Shown: positions 12,376 through 23,389, numbered from the stretch's first letter. The stretch: 64,000 bases of DNA from Flaccisagitta enflata (GCA_965153355.1 OZ231127.1:54808001-54872000), one strand, 5' to 3'. Notes: generated by a model not told the origin, from the sequence alone. Numbers and translations: made by a program.

Positions 12376-13055
12376 TGGAATTTGCATGGGGTATGTGCGT
12401 ATGCCTGTGCGGCCTTATGTGTGGTCTGCATAGCGTTCATGCCTGCGCCGCACTGAAAATAAGTATCGAATTTACTACTCATGCCCATGAATCGTGATTT
12501 TTATACACGAATCGAGGAAATTTTTTGGTGTTTTCAAAAAAGTTGTGAATCGATATATTTTGCATGGATAAACTTTCACATGCCAATTTTGACCTCTAAA
12601 CTTCTCATTTTATTGTTGAAAAATAGGCGAAAAACATAGAAAAATTCAATTTGTGATTCTACCATGACCTACACACAATTACAAATTTGCATAAGAAATC
12701 AAAATATTCACAAAATAAGAAAAAATCATGTACTGAGCACGCATTGTTCTTATTTTGTTGATATTTTGATTTTCTATGCAAATTTGTAATTCTGTCTAAG
12801 AAATGAGTTGAGATGATTGTAGATAATTTCTTTATTTTTTTGGCACTTTATCATCGAATTTCTCTCAATCATTATGCATTTATCTCATTTGGCGATTACA
12901 GAATGGAGATTCTTAATAACTTAACATCAGGGTTATCAAGGTTGAAAAAAAAATGATAGAGATATTGACTGGAGCAAAATCAGTGATGGAAATGGTAATT
13001 ATGTCCTCTGGGTAAGTTCTTCTGGTTTAATTTTCAGTGCGTCCTATGTATTTTT
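12376..13055. repeat. AT-rich spacer containing a 48-bp-arm inverted repeat (12674-12796)
   Basis: ACAATTACAAATTTGCAT...ATTCACAAAATAAGAA (12674-12721) is answered by the near-perfect reverse complement at 12749-12796 (TTCTTATTTTGTTGATATTT...). The loop is about 27 bases. Probably a short foldback element. No gene in the stretch. Confidence 0.75.
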
Positions 13056-13789
13056 AGTCGCGTGCTACGCGACTCTACACCCTGGGTGCTTCGCATAGCA
13101 AAAGTTGGTTATTTCTTTTCACCCTCTTTACCTAATGTGGAGTGGCAAATTTTAGAACCTTTACCATTTTTCTTTTATCAAAAATCATTCATCATCCATT
13201 TTTTAGAAAATTGTTTTTGATGACCTAATTTACATGATGCAGTGGGATAAAACCATATGCTGACATTGTTTGAATTAGCTTTAACAAATTCCTATTTTTT
13301 ATAGAATTGTAATTCTGCCTTTTCACAAGCTCTTTCAAAGCTTATGTTCTGATTTTTTAGTTTATTTTTTACAAACATCATGATTCTTTAAAACAAATGA
13401 TTGTTCTTTTTGTAGCAGAATTATATAGGATTTTGCTGAATTCTGGGAAATCCGTGGGAACTTTAGGGCTAAAACAAAAACAGAAGATAAAGGAATTTTG
13501 AAAAAAGGTTAATAGTCATCTTCATCATTTTTGCTCCTCCACATTACTTAAGTACGGTGAAGGGATACTCCCAACTTTTGCTATGTGAAGCACCCAACTC
13601 TACACCCCGCTTTGTCGGTACGTCAGTCCGTCCTTAAGTACGTTGGTCCGTCTGTCCGTCACACTTTACTTTTTCTGGGTTTTACGGTCTTTGGCCTTAC
13701 TGCTTCTGTCCAAATGATCTGGTGACCTCAATTACGGCCCCTGCCCACCCACACGCGACTGGGGTAGCCGTGTATCCGGCCTTGTTTTC
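13056..13789 (+). mobile_element. family-1 element split by a nested insertion
   Basis: The left part TAGTCGCGTGCTACGCGACTCTACACCC (hairpin stem GTCGCGT/ACGCGAC) is at 13055-13082. The remainder resumes at 13597 with ACTCTACACCCCGCTTTGTC, the GTCC tract, CACACTTTACTTTTTC, GCCCCTGCCCACCC and finally GTGTATCCGGCCTTGTTTTC at about 13789. Confidence 0.88.
13083..13596. mobile_element. MITE with 11-bp target duplication (Mutator-like size), 514 bp
   Basis: The left end TGGGTGCTTCGCATAGCAAA and the reverse complement of the right end TGGGTGCTTCACATAGCAAA match over about 26 bases, with one mismatch. Weaker inverted similarity continues (TAATGTGGAG.GGCAAA). The 11 bases ACTCTACACCC occur at both junctions (13072-13082 and 13597-13607). 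A 9-11 bp duplication is typical of Mutator-like elements. No coding. Confidence 0.85.
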
Positions 13790-13948
13790 CTGTCACTCCT
13801 CGTCAATCGTTTATGAAGTCTCCTATTTGAAACATCCCATCATACAGCATCTTCTACTTCCCTCCCGTTGTATCCCCCTATTCCTTTACCCTAGCTGGTC
13901 CAGTAACCATCTGAATCCTCAAGTTGGTCCATAGGGCTAATGTCCTGT

Positions 13949-14510
13949 AGAACAAAAGGGTGAATTTCCGTTGAACTGTCTTTACGTCTGCGTACATGTA
14001 TGCTTCCTCATGGGGAACTCACAAGCCCATATCCCAAACAAGCCCTACATGCCCTCAAATCTGCTCTTTCAGGCTTCAATGGACCTGTTCAGGTACTAAA
14101 CTAACACTTGTCACAAAACTATTGCAAAAGCAACACTTCAAACCATGAAAAAAATACTTGTAGTTGGCCCAGTTGTGTGAAATTCTAACTGAAGCATAAT
14201 GACACCTTTGGGTTATATCAGTGAAAAATGAAGTTCTCATTGAATAACATGGTAAATTGACAAGAAACTAAAAAAAAATGTAAAACTTTCATTAAATACA
14301 TGTATAATGTATAATGTATCATGTATAATTGTCCCAAAGGCCTGAAATATGCCTTCTCCGGACATAGGAAAATTCACCACTGCATCCTACAGGACATCGG
14401 TCCTTTGGGGCCGCCGCCCTGCTCTCACTCCACTTCTTCAGCTGATCACTCCAAGCAGGGCATCGGGTACTGCTGACCATGTGCGATCCCTCTGGATTAC
14501 TTGTTTACCT
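13949..14510 (+). mobile_element. family-3 foldback element
   Basis: GTCCTGTAGAACAAAAGGGTGAATTTCC at the left is inverted at about 14368-14394 (AAAATTCACC...CCTACAGGAC). The hairpin GGTCCTTTGGGGCC and the tail (CTGCTCTCACTCCACTTCTTC...GGGTACTGCTGACCATGTGCGATCC) follow, ending near 14510. The core holds two units of the ATTGAATAACATGG-type repeat. Confidence 0.75.
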
Positions 14511-14526
14511 TCACTAAATCATATCA

Positions 14527-14800
14527 GTGGGCAACGGGCACCGCTGACTACAAAGTGATCCTTTGATTACTTGTTTCACTCCTCTTCTAAATCATATTCA
14601 GTGGGGCAACTAGTACCACGGACCATGTATGATCCTTGGATCATTTGTTTACTCCTCTACTAAATCATATTCAGTGGGGCAACGGGCACCGCTGACCATG
14701 TGCGATCCTTGGATTACTTGTTTACCCCTCTTCTAAATCATATTCAGTGGGGCAACGGTTACCGCTGACCATGTGCGCATCCTGGATTACTTGTTTACCT
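14527..14800. repeat. 73-74 bp tandem repeat derived from the family-3 tail
   Basis: GTGG(G)GCAAC...ACCGCTGACCATGTGCGATCC...ATTACTTGTTTACCCCTC...AAATCATATTCA recurs with starts at 14527, 14601, 14674 and 14747. Each unit contains the element's terminal motif, so the element end has been tandemly amplified in place. Confidence 0.85.
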
Positions 14801-14807
14801 TCTGGAA

Positions 14808-14955
14808 ATTCACCCTTGTGGGCAATAGGACATCGTCACTTTGCGACCGCTACTCTAATTCTTCAGTCAATCACTCCATTCAGGATAACGGGTACCGCTG
14901 ACTATGTGCGATCCTTGGATTACTTTTATCTCTTCTTCTAAATTTATATTCAGTG
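14808..14955 (+). mobile_element. family-3 fragment
   Basis: GGAAATTCACCCTTGTGGGCAATAGGACATCG... then CAGTCAATCACTCC...GGGTACCGCTGACTATGTGCGATCCTTGGATTACTT, a diverged right half. Confidence 0.65.
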
Positions 14956-14985
14956 ATCATCAAGTGATCTTTGATGAACAGCCAG

Positions 14986-15190
14986 TTGTAGACACGCAAC
15001 TCTATAAGAGGCTTTGTCCGTTCATCTGTTGGTCCGTGGGTCACACTCAAGTTAAGTTGAACAGCTGAAAACAAGCATCTATGATGCTACAGTTGGGATT
15101 GTCTCTTTATACATGTGTGTGCGGTTAGGGAGGGTGTGAATTGGGGTTGTACGCCCCTGCCCACCCGTCCGCAATGATATTGTTACCCTG
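14986..15190 (+). mobile_element. family-2 element (AGTTG-hairpin type)
   Basis: AGTTGTAGACACGCAACTCTATAAGAGGCTTTGTC is followed by a GTTCATCTGTTGGTCC tract, TATGATGCTACAGTTGGGATTG and GGTTGTACGCCCCTGCCCACCCGTCCGCAATGATATTGTTACCC. The body matches 45264-45490 and 47223-47410. Confidence 0.8.
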
Positions 15191-15389
15191 TGTAACTCAT
15201 TTCCCTTCATCCAATTTCCCCCCCCCCCATTTGCCTCATAAACTAATTCTGTTCTTATCTTCCTTTCCCTCCTTTGTCCCAAGTGTCCCATTACCACATA
15301 TTACAGTTAACGATAAGGTGATACATTTACCTTCTCTCTATCATTTCTTGACTGTGGTCATTCTTTTTTGCCTGTATCTTATTTCTCCT

Positions 15390-16380
15390 ACTTTCCGTTC
15401 ATCCATCTCCTCATCCTTCTCTTCATCCATCTCTTCCTCCATCTCTTCATCCATCCCTTCATGCATCCCTTCATCCTTCTCTTCATCCATCCCTTCATCC
15501 TTCTCTTCATCCATCTGTTCATCCATCTCTTCATCCATCTGTTCATCCATCTCTTCATCCATCCCTTCATCCTTCTCTTCATCCATCCCTTCATCCTTCT
15601 CTTCATCCATCTGTTCATCCATCTGTTCATCCATCTCTTTGTCCATCTCCTCATCCATCTATTCATCCATCCCTTCATCCATCTCTTCATCCATCTCTTT
15701 ATCCATCTTCATCCATCCCTTCATCCTTCTCGTCATCCATCTCTGCATCCATCTCTTCATCCATCTCTTCATCCATCTCTCCATCCATCTCGTCATCCAT
15801 CTCTTCATCCATCTCTTCATCAATCCCTTCATCCATCTCTTCATCCATCTCTTTATCCATCTCTTCATCCATCTTTTCATCCATCTCTTTATCCATCTTT
15901 CATCCATCCCTTCATCGTTCTTGTCATCCATCTCTTCATCCATCTCTTCATCCATCTCTTCATCCATCTTTTCATCCATCTCTTCATCCATCTCTCCATC
16001 CATCTCCTCATCCATCTCTTCATCCATCTTTTCATCCATCTCTTTATCCATCTTTCATCTATCCCTTCATCCTTCTCGTCATCCATCTCTTCATCCATCT
16101 CTTCATCCATCTCTTCATCCATCTCTTCATCCATCTCTTCATCCATCCCTTCATCCATCTCTTCATCCATCTCTTCATCCATCTCTTCATCCATCTTTTC
16201 ATCCATCTCTTTATCCATCTTTCATCCATCCCTTCATCCTTCTCATCATCCATCTCTTTATCCATCTCTTCATCCATCTCTTCATCCATCTCTTCATCCA
16301 TCTCTTCATCCATCTTTTCATCCATCTCTTCATCCATATCTCCATCCATCTCCTCATCCATTAATTCATCCATATCTTTC
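15390..16380. repeat. 12-bp minisatellite CTTCATCCATCT with higher-order structure
   Basis: About 80 copies of a 12-mer fill about 1 kb. Variants CCTTCATCCTTC and TTTATCCATCTTT recur as a block near 15697, 15887, 16042 and 16209, giving a superimposed higher-order period of about 155-190 bp. Because 12 is a multiple of 3, several frames are open over 100-400 codons (HLFIHPFI or MDEEMDEE repeats). The one-base slips in TTTCAT blocks shift frame between higher-order units, which argues against coding. Confidence 0.95.
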
Positions 16381-16399
16381 TCTTTCTCATTTTTACCTC

Positions 16400-17400
16400 A
16401 TCTATGTCTCATCTATTTCTCATTGTGTTTATCTAATGAGCTATCTGTCATAAATTCATCTTTGCTCTGCAATAAAAAGATAAGTTCAATAATTAGCAAC
16501 ACACATGCTACAAACGATTGAAAAAAGACCAACAAAAGCAGTTTCAGATCTTTATTTTCAAACATCTCCAAATGACCAGACAAATATAACGCCAAAGCTC
16601 ATTCGCTCCCTTTCCCTCTTGAGGGGGTGTAGGATATGGGCTCCAGGTTGATTTGTTGGTTCTTTCTTGGTTGCGTCCCTTGTGTGAGGTGAGCTTGGTC
16701 CTTACGCTCACATTAGAAAAGCTGTTTGGTGGAGGTACCTAGGTGAACTTCAAAATTGTACAGTACAGTTAAATCCCGCTATAGCAGATCCAAGAGTAAC
16801 GGAAATCTATCTATGATAGATCTAAAAACTTGTTTTTTTTTTATGGATATACTGTTTCATATCAACATGAGCATACATCCTACCAAGATTACATCTAGAT
16901 TACATCTAGATTGACTAGCCTTAAATCATATAAGCTTATCAATCAAAAGTGCTGAACTTATGCCACTCTTCTCCTCCTCCTCCTCCTTTACCATTCAGCC
17001 TCTATTAAGTCTCATTGGTCCTCTGGGTCTTTGGCCAAAAGCTGTGTCTGCAAACTATGTATTATTTCAGTGAGTGTACAGTAGATTGGAATAAGGAAAG
17101 TTGGAATGAGAGGAAGTGAGGAATGAGGTAAATCATGAATGAGTAAGGCGAAGCAAAAAACAAGATAGAAGATAAGTTTAAGTTTAAATACCTACATGTT
17201 TGATTGTTTACAGTCAGATTAAAATCAGCCGTGACATTTGAATTCAATAGGAGCCTGTACTGCTCGTGACCGTGACAACACGCTTTGCTTCAAGCAGATG
17301 AGAAACTCAATCTGATTCTCGACTGATAAGCGACTCTACTTTGGAACTTGAAATATTTCTCAGCCAATGCAGTCAACTGTCCATTCGATCGAGTGCCCTT
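16400..17400. other. unique spacer with a short TIR-like fragment
   Basis: Near 16763, TACAGTTAAATCCCGCTATAGCAGATCC resembles the end of small TA-CAGT elements at 20609 and 47687, but no right end was found. The rest shows no gene; it would be intronic or 3' of the Ig-receptor exons. Confidence 0.4.
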
Positions 17401-17402
17401 TT

Positions 17403-17510
17403 TGGTCGCGTGCTATGCGACCCTACACCCCGCTTTATCCTTAAATACGGCCCCTGCCCACCCGAACACGACTGAAGTAGCTGTGTATCCGGCCTTATTT
17501 TCCTTTTTGA
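17403..17510 (+). mobile_element. short family-1 element lacking the GTCY tract
   Basis: GGTCGCGTGCTATGCGACCCTACACCCCGCTTTATCC runs straight into TTAAATACGGCCCCTGCCCACCC and GTGTATCCGGCCTTATTTTCC. The entire GTCC tract and about 80 body bases are absent, so this is an internal-deletion derivative. Confidence 0.8.
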
Positions 17511-17748
17511 AATTCTCAAATCTCTTTCGTTTACCGTCATTTTGACTTACATAACATGAATTGTTCTAAAATTATGCAACTCGTCTATCTTGGGTAAAAA
17601 ATAGGCTTCCACTTTCACTCTTTCTTTTCCGATGCAACTAACAAATCTTGAACATGACCTTCGCCAAAATTCTAGCTCAATTTTCGATTAGGATTTCGTT
17701 TCTGTGTTCAAAAATTATCAGGTTTCTTTTTCCTCGGGTAAAAAAATG

Positions 17749-17750
17749 CA

Positions 17751-17799
<49 letters not shown>

Positions 17800-17863
17800 C
17801 CCCCCCCCCCACACACATACACATACAAACAAACAAACAAACAAACAAACAAACAAACAAACA
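17749..17863. repeat. (CT)n, C-run, (CA)n and (CAAA)n compound repeat
   Basis: CT about 17751-17796, then C10, CACACATACACATAC, and ten CAAA units 17824-17863. Confidence 0.95.
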
Positions 17864-17905
17864 CGAAAATACACTTTCTAGCACTTGATAAGTTATTACA
17901 CCTAC

Positions 17906-18021
17906 CTTGATGTGTGGTTGTTCTTCGCTTTTCACTTTGCATTGGAATGATGCTTGTTCTCGTGATACTACGGTCAATTTTCCCGGTTTCACGGCGACAA
18001 TCTCGGGCTTTCCTCGATCAT
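17906..18021 (-). CDS. internal exon: Ig I-set domain, N-terminal half, FGFR/FGFRL1-like receptor
   Basis: Minus-strand exon of 116 nt. Acceptor CTCCTGTTACAG precedes ATGATCGAGG and donor ATCAAG|GTAGGT follows. Entry phase is 1 (the split codon with the preceding exon gives Asp) and exit phase is 0. It encodes 38 full codons: a linker DRGKPEIVAVKPGK, B-strand REQASFQCKV, then KSEEQPHIK, where an expected Trp should open the next exon. KPxI followed by FQCKV and a PHI(K/Q)-W motif is the hallmark of Ig III in FGFRs, and FQCKVRSD...IQW is found in FGFRL1. It would be extracellular. The next exon with WLK was not found to the left of 17906. Could be another I-set receptor. Confidence 0.8.
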
Positions 18022-18570
18022 CTGTAACAGGAGAGAACATGAGGACAACAAATGTTAACGAAGTTACCAAGTACGAAATAAGTCTGTATATCAGAATAAG
18101 AGCGCATTGGAGCTTGCGCGATTGCGTTCGCCGTCGACTATCTTAACTCCTCATTCATGATTGCTTCAGATACGCTGTGCAGCACGAGGATTGCTTCCCC
18201 TGTCTTTGCTGCATCGCCCTTATGTGACCCCTTCATAATGTGAGACTCAAGATTTTATGCCAAACAAGCCATTTTTCTAGCTTGATGGGAACCTTTTTGT
18301 AGGGTCAATTTGAAATTAACACAGAAAATATGATAGTCGCAAAAGCGTACCCGTGCCCTGCCTAAGTAGGTTGTGGTAATGTTGATGATGGCAGGCAGCG
18401 TCCCAAGGCGCCTGACAGACCTATGCCACACACAAGATGGGGGATTTCTCCTCCTCCTCCTCCTTCTCCTCCTCCTCCAGTTGATTGCCCTCAAGTCCTG
18501 GTCTGGCAGCTTAAATCCAGTCTGAGGCTCACCCACTCTGAGTCTCACCCCACTATACCTAAATCCTAGC
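18022..18570. other. intronic unique sequence
   Basis: Lies between two Ig exons on the minus strand. It includes a short CTC/CTT trinucleotide run (18447-18478). No further exon recognised. Confidence 0.5.
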
Positions 18571-18579
18571 CTCAAGCGG

Positions 18580-18790
18580 CTCAAATCTTAGCCTGGAGGC
18601 TGAGATTTGGGCATCAAGGCCAGGATCTGAGCCTAATGGCAGAGATTTTGACCTTGAGGCTGAGATTTGGGCCAAGACTGAAATCCTCATCCTTCAGGCT
18701 AGGATTTGGCCTTGAGGCTGGGATTTGGGCCCCAAAGACTGGGATTTGGGGGCCTCGAGACTGGAATTTGGGCTTGGAGACTGGGATTTG
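18580..18790. repeat. minisatellite, GAGGCTGAGATTTGGGCC-type unit
   Basis: About ten diverged 20-30 bp units of CTTGAGGCTGAGATTTGGG. The same theme in other registers occurs at 19130-19400, 21492-21825 (opposite strand) and 36370-36720 (opposite strand). Confidence 0.75.
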
Positions 18791-18943
18791 AGGGGCATGA
18801 GAAGAAGAAGGAGGAGGACAGTGTAACTCATATGTGTGGAAGGTAGGCTATCGACTCCCTTTAGGCTGCCATCAGTATGATATTCTTCCTAAGGGGATTC
18901 TGCAGGGACCAATTTCTTAATTTCACTCTGAAACTCAAAATGG

Positions 18944-19530
18944 CTCAAACTAGTCATCCAAGGATCGCACATGGTCAGGCGGTACCCATGCCTTCTGCTT
19001 TTGGAGTGATGACAAGTAGGTGAGAGAGAGAGGGCAGTCTTGGGTGTCATGTCCTGAGGCAGGGGCTTGAGATGTCCTGAGGTATTAGGTCTTGACAAGA
19101 TGAGGAGGCCATTGAAGGCGGCTTTAGCTTGGAGGCAGAATTAGTTTCTGAAGAGTAGATTTGAGGTTTGAGGGGCAGGCTTTGAGGCCCAGAGAACCCA
19201 TTTGAGGCCTAAAGAGCTGATGTGAGGCCTGGAGGGTGGATTAGGGGTATGGAGGGCTAATTTGAGGTTTGGAGGGCAGATATGAGGTCTGGAGAGCTTG
19301 ATTTAAGGTCTCAAGTGGCTAAATTGAGTCTGAAAAAGGGCTATTCAGTTTATTCTGATGGCTCAGAGGCCAAAATCAGGCCTAAGAGAGCAAAATTGAG
19401 GCCCCGATGGCCAGTAGGGGGGACGGACAGACGGAGATGACGGACGTGGATGAGTTTGAAGGACGGACGGATGTCCTGAAATTCCCCCCTGTGTCCTACA
19501 GGACATCGGCCCTTTGGGGCCGCTGCCAAA
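18944..19530 (+). mobile_element. family-3 element with GAGGYYTGGAGGGC minisatellite core
   Basis: The left end AGTCATCCAAGGATCGCACATGGTC matches copies at 41402 and 51058. The core 19130-19400 is a roughly 20-bp repeat (TTTGAGGTTTGGAGGGCAGA). The right part has (GACGGACG) words, GAAATTCCCCCCTGTGTCCTACAGGACATCGGCCCTTTGGGGCCGCTGCC. Confidence 0.7.
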
Positions 19531-19713
19531 AAAGCGAGAAAGTTGCGCATGGGCTCATTCTTATTAAATCATTATGAAGGGGTAACAGAAACAACGATTC
19601 TGCAAAATCAGGGAAAGCAGTAGTACTTGGAAATATGGGGGCCCTTCTACCTGAAATACCATTTATGCAAATAAATGAAACTGTTTGTGTTTAATGCTTA
19701 TGTCGTATAGGGT

Positions 19714-19993
19714 TGACGATGGGGTATGGCAGCTCTGTGGATAGAAAATTTTCTTCAATATACTCAATCCAATTCGCTTTGTTTAAAAAGCTACTGAAAT
19801 CATTATAGTGGTTAACTCACTTGACTCCAGATTTATTATAATTGATCTTTTTAAAGGTTCCAGGTTCAAATCTCAGGCTGGTTTTGCAAATCAATCAAAT
19901 TGATGAAGCTGAAATTCTGCAAAAAGTTTAGTTTTATATCATAAGTTTTTTTTCCTAAGGTTAGCCGTAGGGGGATACCATACCCCATTGTCA
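19714..19993. mobile_element. short TIR element with tRNA-like promoter boxes inside
   Basis: TGACGATGGGGTATGGCA at the left is answered by the inverse TACCCCATTGTCA at the right (16-17 bp TIR). The interior at 19847-19900 reads TAGTGGTTAACTCACTTGACTCC...GGTTCCAGGTTCAAATCTC, resembling RNA polymerase III A and B boxes. Either a SINE fragment captured in a MITE or chance resemblance. Confidence 0.5.
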
Positions 19994-20323
19994 CTCCTTT
20001 AAGGTCTATACATTACACTAGCAAAATATCAGTCTCCTCACTGTACTGATAGTCAGGTTATAAGCTCCCCGTATTTCCAAGTCTAGACGACATCTACTGT
20101 ACTCTGTGCAGCTTTGTCATTTTCTCCAATTCTCCATTTCGAGGTTTGTTAGTCTGTATCATCTCTCAAATTGGAGAACCGATGAACATATTTGTTTACT
20201 CTTAATAGAGCTAAAATCTCTATCTCTATTTCGATCGTATCATCATGCTTCTTCAATGTATCAGACATAAAGTGAAACTTGGAGTGGAGAGATAATTGTC
20301 CCCCGATAAAATCCAGTACTGAC

Positions 20324-20492
20324 CTTTGACGGTGACGGTGTAATTGAGTGTTGCGGTGCCGCGAATGTTGGTGGCTAGGCAAGTGTATCTGCCGATGTTT
20401 TCCATCTGAAGCTTGTCTAAATGCAGATCTGTGCCGACGATTTTGACATTCGTCGACTCCTTCAACACGTAACCGTCCTTTAACCATTGGAC
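20324..20492 (-). CDS. internal exon: Ig I-set domain, C-terminal half, FGFR/FGFRL1-like receptor
   Basis: Minus-strand exon of 169 nt. Acceptor GCCTTTTCCGCGCAG precedes GTCCAATGG; donor TCAAAG|GTCAGT follows. Entry phase is 0, exit phase 1, matching the exon at 18021-17906. Its 56 codons start at the C strand (VQWLKDGYVLKES), continue through the D/E strands (TDLHLDKLQM) and the ENIGRYTC motif with the F-strand Cys at residue 38, then ATN.RGTATLNYTVTVK. The tail is close to FGFRL1 Ig I (KATNGFGSLSVNYT) and also compatible with Ig II. The Cys partner must come from an upstream exon. An intron inside an Ig domain just before the W is typical of FGFR genes. Family call moderate, Ig call strong. 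Confidence 0.85.
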
Positions 20493-20608
20493 CTGCGCGG
20501 AAAAGGCCAAACGTGTAAACATTCGGTCACAGACGATAATCGGTTTGGTGGCTCTGAGGAAGTTAGTGTGGCGGATGAGGAGTGGGGAGGGGGGGGTGGC
20601 TGCAAGAG

Positions 20609-20792
20609 TTACAGTTAGACCCCGCAATAACAGACCCGCTTTTAAAGGTTCCCCATCAATAAAGGTTAATATTTTAAAGTCTCAAATGACAGTTTCTAAT
20701 GCAATTTCACCTCTCTTTAAAGGTTAACCTAAAATAAAGGTGAAAAATCTTGGGTTCCAATGGGACCGATGAGGCGGGGTCCTACGGTATAT
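20609..20792. mobile_element. small TA-flanked TIR element
   Basis: TACAGTTAGACCCCGC...AGACCCGCTTTTAAAGGTTCC at the left, and GGGACCGATGAGGCGGGGTCCTACGGTA at the right as an imperfect inverse. Resembles the element at 47687-47838. Intronic. Confidence 0.55.
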
Positions 20793-21400
20793 TCTGGATG
20801 GTTTACTAGTGGTAAGCGATAGGTCGGGTAGTGGCATTTCAATTATGGAGAACGGTAACGAAATTAAAGGGAACCGTAAGAAAGGACTCGCGGAGGGTTG
20901 AAAAGAGTCAATCTCGTATAAGTAAACGTAACGAGGTTATCATGTTGTTAAATTCTCTCAACCTGTTGGCTAGTGACGAAATCTGTTTTCACCTGAGGAA
21001 TTGGATCTCCTCGTGGACGGCATCGAAGGCGAAGTCTTGAGCCCAACATCTTTTTCAGGATTTTTTGCCGATTATTGTACTTTGAAGTATCGAAATGCGG
21101 CTTCACTTCTGTTCAAAGGAATGGAGGATCAACACATGTCTAATAATCAGGCGGAAAGTAAAAAAAAAAAAAAAAAGAATGCAAAGCATATTTCTAGTCG
21201 GCTATGTGTGACGAACTTCGAATTGAAGTATTCCTCATGTTTTTTCACACTACAGATCGAATTTCATTATGCGGAGCCAACATTGAGGACGCTTTTCAAG
21301 CTTTTCATGCTTCAACGTCTATCCGCCTAACACCTGTCCACTAATTGCTGTCACGGTAATGCTACAAATTAAGATGCCTTGCCACTGCCTGATCTGGTTG
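20793..21400. other. intronic unique sequence, no exon recognised
   Basis: Searched on the minus strand for the missing N-terminal half of the Ig domain (a Cys with Gly-x-Pro-x-Pro before a phase-0 donor); none seen. Confidence 0.4.
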
Positions 21401-21404
21401 CTTT

Positions 21405-21925
21405 TTGGGCAGCGGCCCCGTCGGGGCCGATGACCTATGATTCTACATAGGGCAATTTTCTCCAGGTTTCCAGTTTCCGTCCGTCCCCCCCTCCCCCAAG
21501 CCTCCAAAATAAGGCCTCCAGACCTCAATCAGGCCTCTCTAGACCCCAACCAGACATCTCTGACCCCAAATCAGGCCTCTCAGACCTAAATAGGCCTCCC
21601 AGACCCTAAAACAGCCTTCAAACCCCAAATCAGGGCTCAAACCCCAAATCAGGCCTCCCAGACCCCAGATCAGGCTTCTCAGACCCCAAATTAGGCCTTC
21701 TCAGACCCAAATCAGGCCTCAGACCCCAACTCAGGCCTTTCAGACCCCAAACGTTTCCTAGACCCAAACCACGCCTTCTCAGACAAATTCAGGCCTCTCA
21801 GCCCTCCAAACCAGCTTCTCAAACCGGAGAAAATTGTCCAATGTGGAATCATAATCATAATCTCATTCCTACATACACTAACTTAGGGGCATTGGGTACA
21901 GCTGACCATGTAACGCTTTTGCGAC
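21405..21925 (-). mobile_element. family-3-like foldback with CAGGCCTC minisatellite core
   Basis: GGGCAGCGGCCCCGTCGGGGCCGATGACC begins the element. CTATGATTCTACATAGGGCAATTTTCTCC (about 21427-21463) is answered by the inverse GGAGAAAATTGTCCAATGTGGAATCATA at about 21828-21855. Inside, 21492-21825 holds about 15 units of AGACCCCAAATCAGGCCTCTC. It ends near GGGTACAGCTGACCATGTAACG. Confidence 0.7.
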
Positions 21926-22600
21926 TATTTTAACTTTATCTCCTCGTGACCACTATCAAAAAACACCCTGATATCATTTTTTTCATAACTTAGGTTTGAA
22001 TTCTAATAGCTTTCACTATCAGGAAATCAATCAAAATCCAATTTAAAGAACATTTCATAAGCTTTATGATTGTGAAATCAGCATCTGATTATCTATCTTT
22101 ATATAGGTTTGCTAAGCATCTGAAGTTGATTGGGCTTTTCTTGTAATATTGCAAAGGTTTGCTAATGGCATGTTTTTGCCATTTTTGATGTTATTCATTT
22201 TTGTCTGGAGCAAATCAGGTGAAATTCATAAGCAAAATGAAGATTTTTTTCACACTGTAACTGGTGCAAAAATTGACATGTGGCTAAATACCTTCGATTA
22301 GATATGACAGACGTTTGATCTTTTGACGATAATAAGCGGACAGGTGTTAATCATTGGGGCGTGTGTCGGTTGAATTGACCGTGATATGAAATAGAAAACT
22401 AGAAACGGCTAGAAATAAAGGACGCCAATTCATACTAAAATCAATGAATTTTAATGCGTCCTTTATGTAAAGACCACCATCTTCGCCAAAAGGAACGCTT
22501 CATTAGATGTGATGTTGTTCAGAAGCACCTTCGCAGTCTTTAATTGCTATGTCTTATCGACAATTAAATGGTTTCCGTGTATTTCATGATCGTCGCTCAC
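21926..22600. other. intronic AT-rich sequence with a small hairpin
   Basis: ATAAAGGACGC...AATTCAT and ATGAATT...GCGTCCTTTAT form a hairpin at 22416-22466. No exon recognised. Confidence 0.5.
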
Positions 22601-22603
22601 AGC

Positions 22604-22664
22604 CTTTGTCTGTCTGTCTTTCTGTCTGTCTGTCTGTCTGTCTGTCTGTATCTCTGTCTGTATC

Positions 22665-22757
<93 letters not shown>
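22604..22757. repeat. (TCTG)n(CT)n compound microsatellite
   Basis: TCTG units with TCTC slips 22605-22698, then pure CT to 22757. Confidence 0.97.
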
Positions 22758-22759
<2 letters not shown>

Positions 22760-22911
22760 GACTTCTTAAGTAGCGAAAGAGTGGCCTATCTACGAAGCAA
22801 GTGCGCTAAGCGTTCATCTGAATTCGATTTATCAACCGTCCGTGACTCAAGATATGACGATGAAAATGAAAGAGAAAATAAATTCCCGCCCCTTTCTTGA
22901 CCATGAAAAAG

Positions 22912-23056
<145 letters not shown>

Positions 23057-23389
23057 GAAAGAGTTGACCTTATGAAGAAAGGGACATTCGCAAGATTCAT
23101 CAAGTGACGGAGCTTACGAACGGAGAAAGAAGCCCCTTCCGCCATGCCTCCCCCCCCCCCAAGAAAAAAAATATTATAGGCGATAAGATGTGTCCAGAAT
23201 TGCTTGAACCATTAAAACCATTCTAAAACAAGGTCGACTAAATGCATCGCAGCATGTCAAGCGACCGTGAACTTGACAACAATCGATTTAAATTGACTAA
23301 ATAGAAAATGTTTTAAAAGTTCTCAGCGCATGCATATGAGTTCATAACCTTCTACTATACTTATTGTATTTCCTGTAATTAGCAGGGGT

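Noticed and set aside
15141-16453. Open frames of 361-407 codons (HLFIHPFI repeats) and MDEEMDEE frames on the other strand
   Set aside because: They arise from a 12-bp minisatellite whose unit length is a multiple of three; no non-repeat domain, splice or start context.
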